Source of the DNA: Haladaptatus sp. R4 | GTDB lineage: Archaea > Halobacteriota > Halobacteria > Halobacteriales > Haladaptataceae | Length of the DNA stretch: 64,000 bases | Direction: 5' to 3' | NCBI RefSeq assembly: GCF_001625445.1 | Contig: NZ_LWHG01000032.1 | Coordinates: forward strand, 124,001 to 188,000 | Shown: positions 61,111-64,000 of the stretch, in pieces | Layout: each line of letters begins with the position of its first letter | How positions within the stretch are numbered: position 1 is the first letter of the stretch | Notes under the pieces: generated by a model | Told to the model about the DNA's origin: nothing | The model's database searches: none | Seen by the model: only the letters and a program-made list of their open reading frames with translations | Made by a program: the position numbers and the translations under genes

Positions 61111-61859
61111 TCGCCCCGGAGAGCGACGACACGAGCGGGGTGGCCGTAATGTTCGGATGGCGCGGCCGTCTCGGCGTCGTCGTCCCGTCCTCGAACACGA
61201 CGGTGGAGGGCGAATTCGGGCGGGTGCTTCCGGAGGGCGTGAGCCTCCACACAGCCCGAATGCCGCTCGAATCGGTCACCGTGGACGAATTGGACACGAT
61301 GGCTGACGATGCCGTGGGCTGTGCGGAGCGATTGTCCCACGCGGACGTCGATGCCATCGCCTACGCCTGTACGACGGGAAGCCTCCTCCACGGCCCGGGG
61401 TTCGACGCGGAACTCGAAGACGCGTTGGCCGAGGCCGCGGGCGTTCCGGCGGTGGCGACGGCCCTGTCGGTCAAGCGGGCGCTCTCCGCCCTCGACGCGA
61501 CGCGAATCGTCGTCGTGACGCCGTACACCGCCGAGTTGAACGACCGCGAGGAGTCGTATCTGAACGACGCCGGGTTCGAGGTGGTCGAACTCGACGGGCA
61601 CGGCATCACGGCGAACACGGACATCGGGTCGTTGTCAGCGGACGACGCGTACCGACAGGTCCGGAAAACAGTCTCGGACCCGAGTACCGTCGACGCCGTG
61701 TTCGTCTCGTGTACGAACTACCGAACGCTTCCCGCCATCGAACCCCTCGAATCGGACCTCGGGATTCCGGTGGTGACGAGCAATCAAGCGACGCTGTGGG
61801 ATGCACTCGGTCGAGTGAGCGTTTCGGCGGACGTGCCGGGAGCGGTTGGAGAACGATGA
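61107..61859 (+). CDS. Asp/Glu racemase / maleate cis-trans isomerase superfamily protein
   Basis: Intact, 250 residues from ATG at 61107, which overlaps the HyuB stop. RLGVVVPSSNTTVEGEF near the start, first catalytic cysteine in AYACTTGSLLHGPG, second in VFVSCTNYRTLPA: the two-cysteine racemase/isomerase arrangement, closest to maleate isomerase and hydantoin racemase. In an oxoprolinase-type operon a hydantoin or amino acid racemase that supplies the right stereoisomer is the logical role (inference). Confidence 0.75.
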   Translation: MIAPESDDTSGVAVMFGWRGRLGVVVPSSNTTVEGEFGRVLPEGVSLHTARMPLESVTVDELDTMADDAVGCAERLSHADVDAIAYACTTGSLLHGPGFDAELEDALAEAAGVPAVATALSVKRALSALDATRIVVVTPYTAELNDREESYLNDAGFEVVELDGHGITANTDIGSLSADDAYRQVRKTVSDPSTVDAVFVSCTNYRTLPAIEPLESDLGIPVVTSNQATLWDALGRVSVSADVPGAVGER

Positions 61860-61925
61860 GGGAACCGACAGAACCCCGTCTGCCGGTTTGTAAACGCTTT
61901 CCCCTTCCCCCACGAGGAAGGTGAC

Positions 61926-63241
61926 ATGACGAACGCGAACGGCGGAGCGGACGGAGGAGAAACACGAGAGAGCGAGGCGAGCACGGGCGATCCGTCTCTC
62001 GTCGAACTACGCCGCGATTTGCACGCCCACCCCGAGGCCGGATGGAAGGAGTTCCGGACGACGGCGCTCGTCGCGGCGGAACTCGACGAACGGGGATTCA
62101 CGCTCCATCTCGGAGCGGACGCCGTCGACGTTGACGCACGCCTCGGCGTGCCGAGCGACGACGAAATCGCGGGCGCGAAAGCCCGAGCGCGTGAGGAAGG
62201 TGCACCAGAGCGGTATCTGGAGCGAATGGGCGACGTGACGGGACTCGTCGCCGAGAAGACGTGGGGAACCGGCGACGGGCCGACCGTCGGTGTCCGAATC
62301 GACATGGACGCGCTCGAACTGACCGAGTCGAGCGACGACGCCACCGACCCGCACGGGAGGGGTTCGTGAGCCGTCATCCTGGAGAGATGCACGCTTGCGG
62401 TCACGACGGACACACGACCATCGGCGTCGGAATTGCCCGTGAACTCGACGCCACCGGCGGATTCGATGGACACCTCAAACTGTTCTTCCAGCCAGCCGAG
62501 GAGGGCGGGCGTGGCGGCGTTCCGATGAGTAAGACGGACCACCTCGCCGACCTCGACCACTTCCTCGCGCTCCACCTCGGCCTCGACAACGAGACGGGGA
62601 AGGTCATCGCCGCCTACGAACACCCCTTGTCGAACGCGAAGCTAGACGTGACCTTCCACGGGGAAGCCGCACACGCCGGAAAAGCGCCGAACCAAGGCCG
62701 GAACGCGCTTCAGGCGATGACGACGGCCATCGGAAACCTGTACACGATTCCGCGACACGCGGACGGGGCGACGCGGATCAACGTCGGACAGGTTCACTCC
62801 CCGAACGCACAGAACGTCATCGCCGAGGAGGCGAAAATGCGCATCGAAGTCCGCGGCGAGACCGCCGAACTCAACGACTACATGCTCTCCCGAGCGCGGC
62901 GAATCGTGAAACACGCCGCCGCGATGCACGACGTGGAGTTCGAAACGTCGCTCTACGGGAAGACGACGACGTTCACCGCCGACGACGGGATGGTTACGGC
63001 CGTCGCCCAAGCCGCAGAGGGAGTCGAGGGTGTCGATACCGTCGTCGAGCGAGCGCCCATCGGCGCGAGCGAGGACGCCTCGTTCCTCATCGAACGGGTA
63101 CAGGAGGAAGGTGGCGTGGGGACCTACGTCGGAATCGGTGCGAGCAACCCGTTCGGACACCACACGTCGAAGTTCGACATCGACGAGGACGCGCTGAAAA
63201 TCGGTGTCGACGTCGTCGTTGAGACGATTCGGTCGCTGTAG
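61926..63241 (+). CDS. M20D-family amidohydrolase (AbgA/IAA-amino-acid hydrolase type), frameshifted
   Basis: Starts MTNANGGADGGET; LRRDLHAHPEAGWKEFRTTALV is the family opening. DGPTVGVRIDMDALELTES comes before a lesion near 62350; one base restores HPGEMHACGHDGHTTIG, the metal site, followed by FQPAEEGGRGG, GEAAHAGKAPNQGRNA, and a stop at 63241. About 438 residues. Hydrolyses an N-acyl or N-carbamoyl amino acid, a plausible last step after HyuAB. The 66-base gap to the racemase suggests the same transcript. Confidence 0.8.
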
Positions 63242-63582
63242 CGAAGAGACTCATCAGGAACTCACGAGGGGGCACACACAAAAACGGTCTTCGGCGGAGG
63301 CGGCGACGTTGTCGCCGCCTCCGGTACCGTCTCTACCATCGAAATCATCCCCACTACTTCCGTTGTCATCGCTCCGACTGCTACCGTTTTCTCCGTTTCC
63401 GACTTCATCACTACAATTTCCGCTGTCCTGGGTACTGACAGCCCAGTCACCGAGTCGGAATTCACTCGCCAGCGTTGTCAAACAACCTCGTCCGAAGGAA
63501 CCAAATCCCGAATTGTCACGGAGTTTTCGCACGACGGGACGCCGAGGAATAGATTGTTAATCCTCGAAATCCGATGGATGGT
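63242..63582. other. Intergenic region with a hairpin, after the hydantoinase operon
   Basis: 341 bases. Apart from the hairpin at 63295-63323 I see nothing certain. Pyrimidine-rich DNA (about 63340-63430) gives a low-complexity appearance. Confidence 0.5.
63295..63323. terminator. Hairpin past the M20D gene, likely 3' end of the operon
   Basis: 13-base perfect arms CGGAGGCGGCGAC and complement around a GTT loop, 53 bases past the stop at 63241. No trailing T run, so in archaea it is more an RNA 3' structure than a proven terminator. Confidence 0.55.
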
Positions 63583-64000
63583 ATGAGCAGACGAGTTGGT
63601 CGCCGTCAGTTCCTCTCCGGTATCGGAGCAACTGTCGGGCTCTCCAGTGTCCCCGCTGCGGGTAGCGTCCGCACCGTCGGTCACAACGCACAGACGAACA
63701 GACGACGGGATCTGAACCTCCCACCGAAAACCGACGCTCCAGTGGACGTCCGCGGCGCGATTTACCTCCCAGCGCGCGCGTTCAACCGGTATCAGATGTG
63801 GGACGATTACGATCCGGACGTCATCGAACGGGACATGGGCTACGCCGCGAGTCTCAATCTCAACGCGATTCGAACGTGGCTGAGCTACGAATATTGGCTC
63901 GTCGAACCGGAAGACCACAAGGAGTCGCTCGAACACCTATTGGACACCGCCGACAAACACGGGATCCGCGTCCTGCTCGGTCTGTTCGACAGCGTCGGAC
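63583..64000 (+). CDS. Start of a Tat-exported glycoside-hydrolase-like protein (right edge)
   Basis: ATG at 63583 opens a frame that stays open to the end of the window (139 codons). Tat signal MSRRVGRRQFLSGIGATVG, cleavage near SVPAAG, then a mature start VDVRGAIYLPARAFNRYQMW. YAASLNLNAIRTWLSYEYW and EHLLDTADKHGIRVLLGLFD match the early strands and helices of (beta/alpha)8 glycosidases of the cellulase/mannanase (GH5-like) clan. The catalytic glutamates lie outside the window. Another sugar-polymer enzyme, about 9 kb from the GH81 gene. Confidence 0.6.
   Translation, partial: MSRRVGRRQFLSGIGATVGLSSVPAAGSVRTVGHNAQTNRRRDLNLPPKTDAPVDVRGAIYLPARAFNRYQMWDDYDPDVIERDMGYAASLNLNAIRTWLSYEYWLVEPEDHKESLEHLLDTADKHGIRVLLGLFDSVG

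Noticed and set aside
63254-63532. 92-codon minus-strand frame (Gly/Asp/Ser-rich) between the M20D gene and the glycosidase
   Set aside because: Low-complexity, spans a strong hairpin, and no start signal or domain; probably pyrimidine-rich spacer read backwards.

Overview
The window is chromosomal DNA from an extremely halophilic archaeon (class Halobacteria). The evidence is the high G+C content, strongly acidic proteins (runs of D and E), Tat-type twin-arginine lipoprotein and secretion signals, HTH_10 (bacterio-opsin-activator type) regulators, start codons lying right behind promoter or operator elements, and the families present (DUF502, DUF302, HdeD/DUF308, AI-2E, PrsW, archaeal TrpRS). 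The genus cannot be fixed from sequence alone; a Haladaptatus-like organism is a guess. No rRNA, tRNA, CRISPR array, integrase or transposase was found.

Layout. 0-5.2 kb: an iron-responsive locus with three DtxR/IdeR-type palindromes, a damaged FAD oxidoreductase and three tandem siderophore/iron-binding lipoproteins without their own permease or ATPase. 5.2-10.9 kb: tiny ORFs, a DUF318 permease carrying a YHS metal-binding domain, an MFS transporter, a rhodanese/metallo-beta-lactamase protein, a DUF302 protein and a flavodoxin (sulfur, metal and redox flavour). 11-17.3 kb: sulfatase, tryptophanase, an orphan Tat-exported cysteine-bearing protein, and a MacB-like ABC exporter pair. 17.4-31 kb: miscellaneous metabolism and transport (PPOX-like protein, M20 amidase, DUF502, HTH_10 regulator, AEC, AI-2E, SulP, PrsW, MFS_3, galactokinase, amidohydrolase_2, O-methyltransferase). 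31-38.4 kb: TauE, NRAMP, creatininase, APC permease, SPW-like membrane protein, GNAT, tryptophanyl-tRNA synthetase. 38.5-40.2 kb: a 30-bp perfect palindrome followed by a small winged-helix gene and a PD-(D/E)XK nuclease-like gene. 40.2-48 kb: oxidoreductases, an HTH_10 regulator, MFS, a hydroxyacid dehydrogenase and a CopB-type copper ATPase. 48-51.2 kb: sulfatase and flippase of surface-glycan type. 51.4-56 kb: a large Tat-exported GH81 beta-1,3-glucanase, HdeD and a ribbon-helix-helix protein. 56.2-63.2 kb: a tightly coupled operon NRAMP - HyuA - HyuB - Asp/Glu racemase-maleate isomerase family - M20D amidohydrolase. 63.6 kb to the edge: the start of a secreted glycoside-hydrolase-like protein.

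A striking property of the whole window is that more than half of the recognisable genes are interrupted by one or more single-base frameshifts, often at short C or G runs. About 55 lesions are visible, while intact genes sit between them. In most cases the frame can be restored by one base and the protein family then continues perfectly. I therefore read this mainly as indel error in the sequence rather than mass pseudogenisation, and I annotate such genes over their full restored span with the lesion positions given. The best candidates for new biology are the palindrome/winged-helix/nuclease cassette at 38.5 kb, the iron-box locus at the left end, the NRAMP-hydantoinase operon and the orphan secreted cysteine protein at 14.4 kb.
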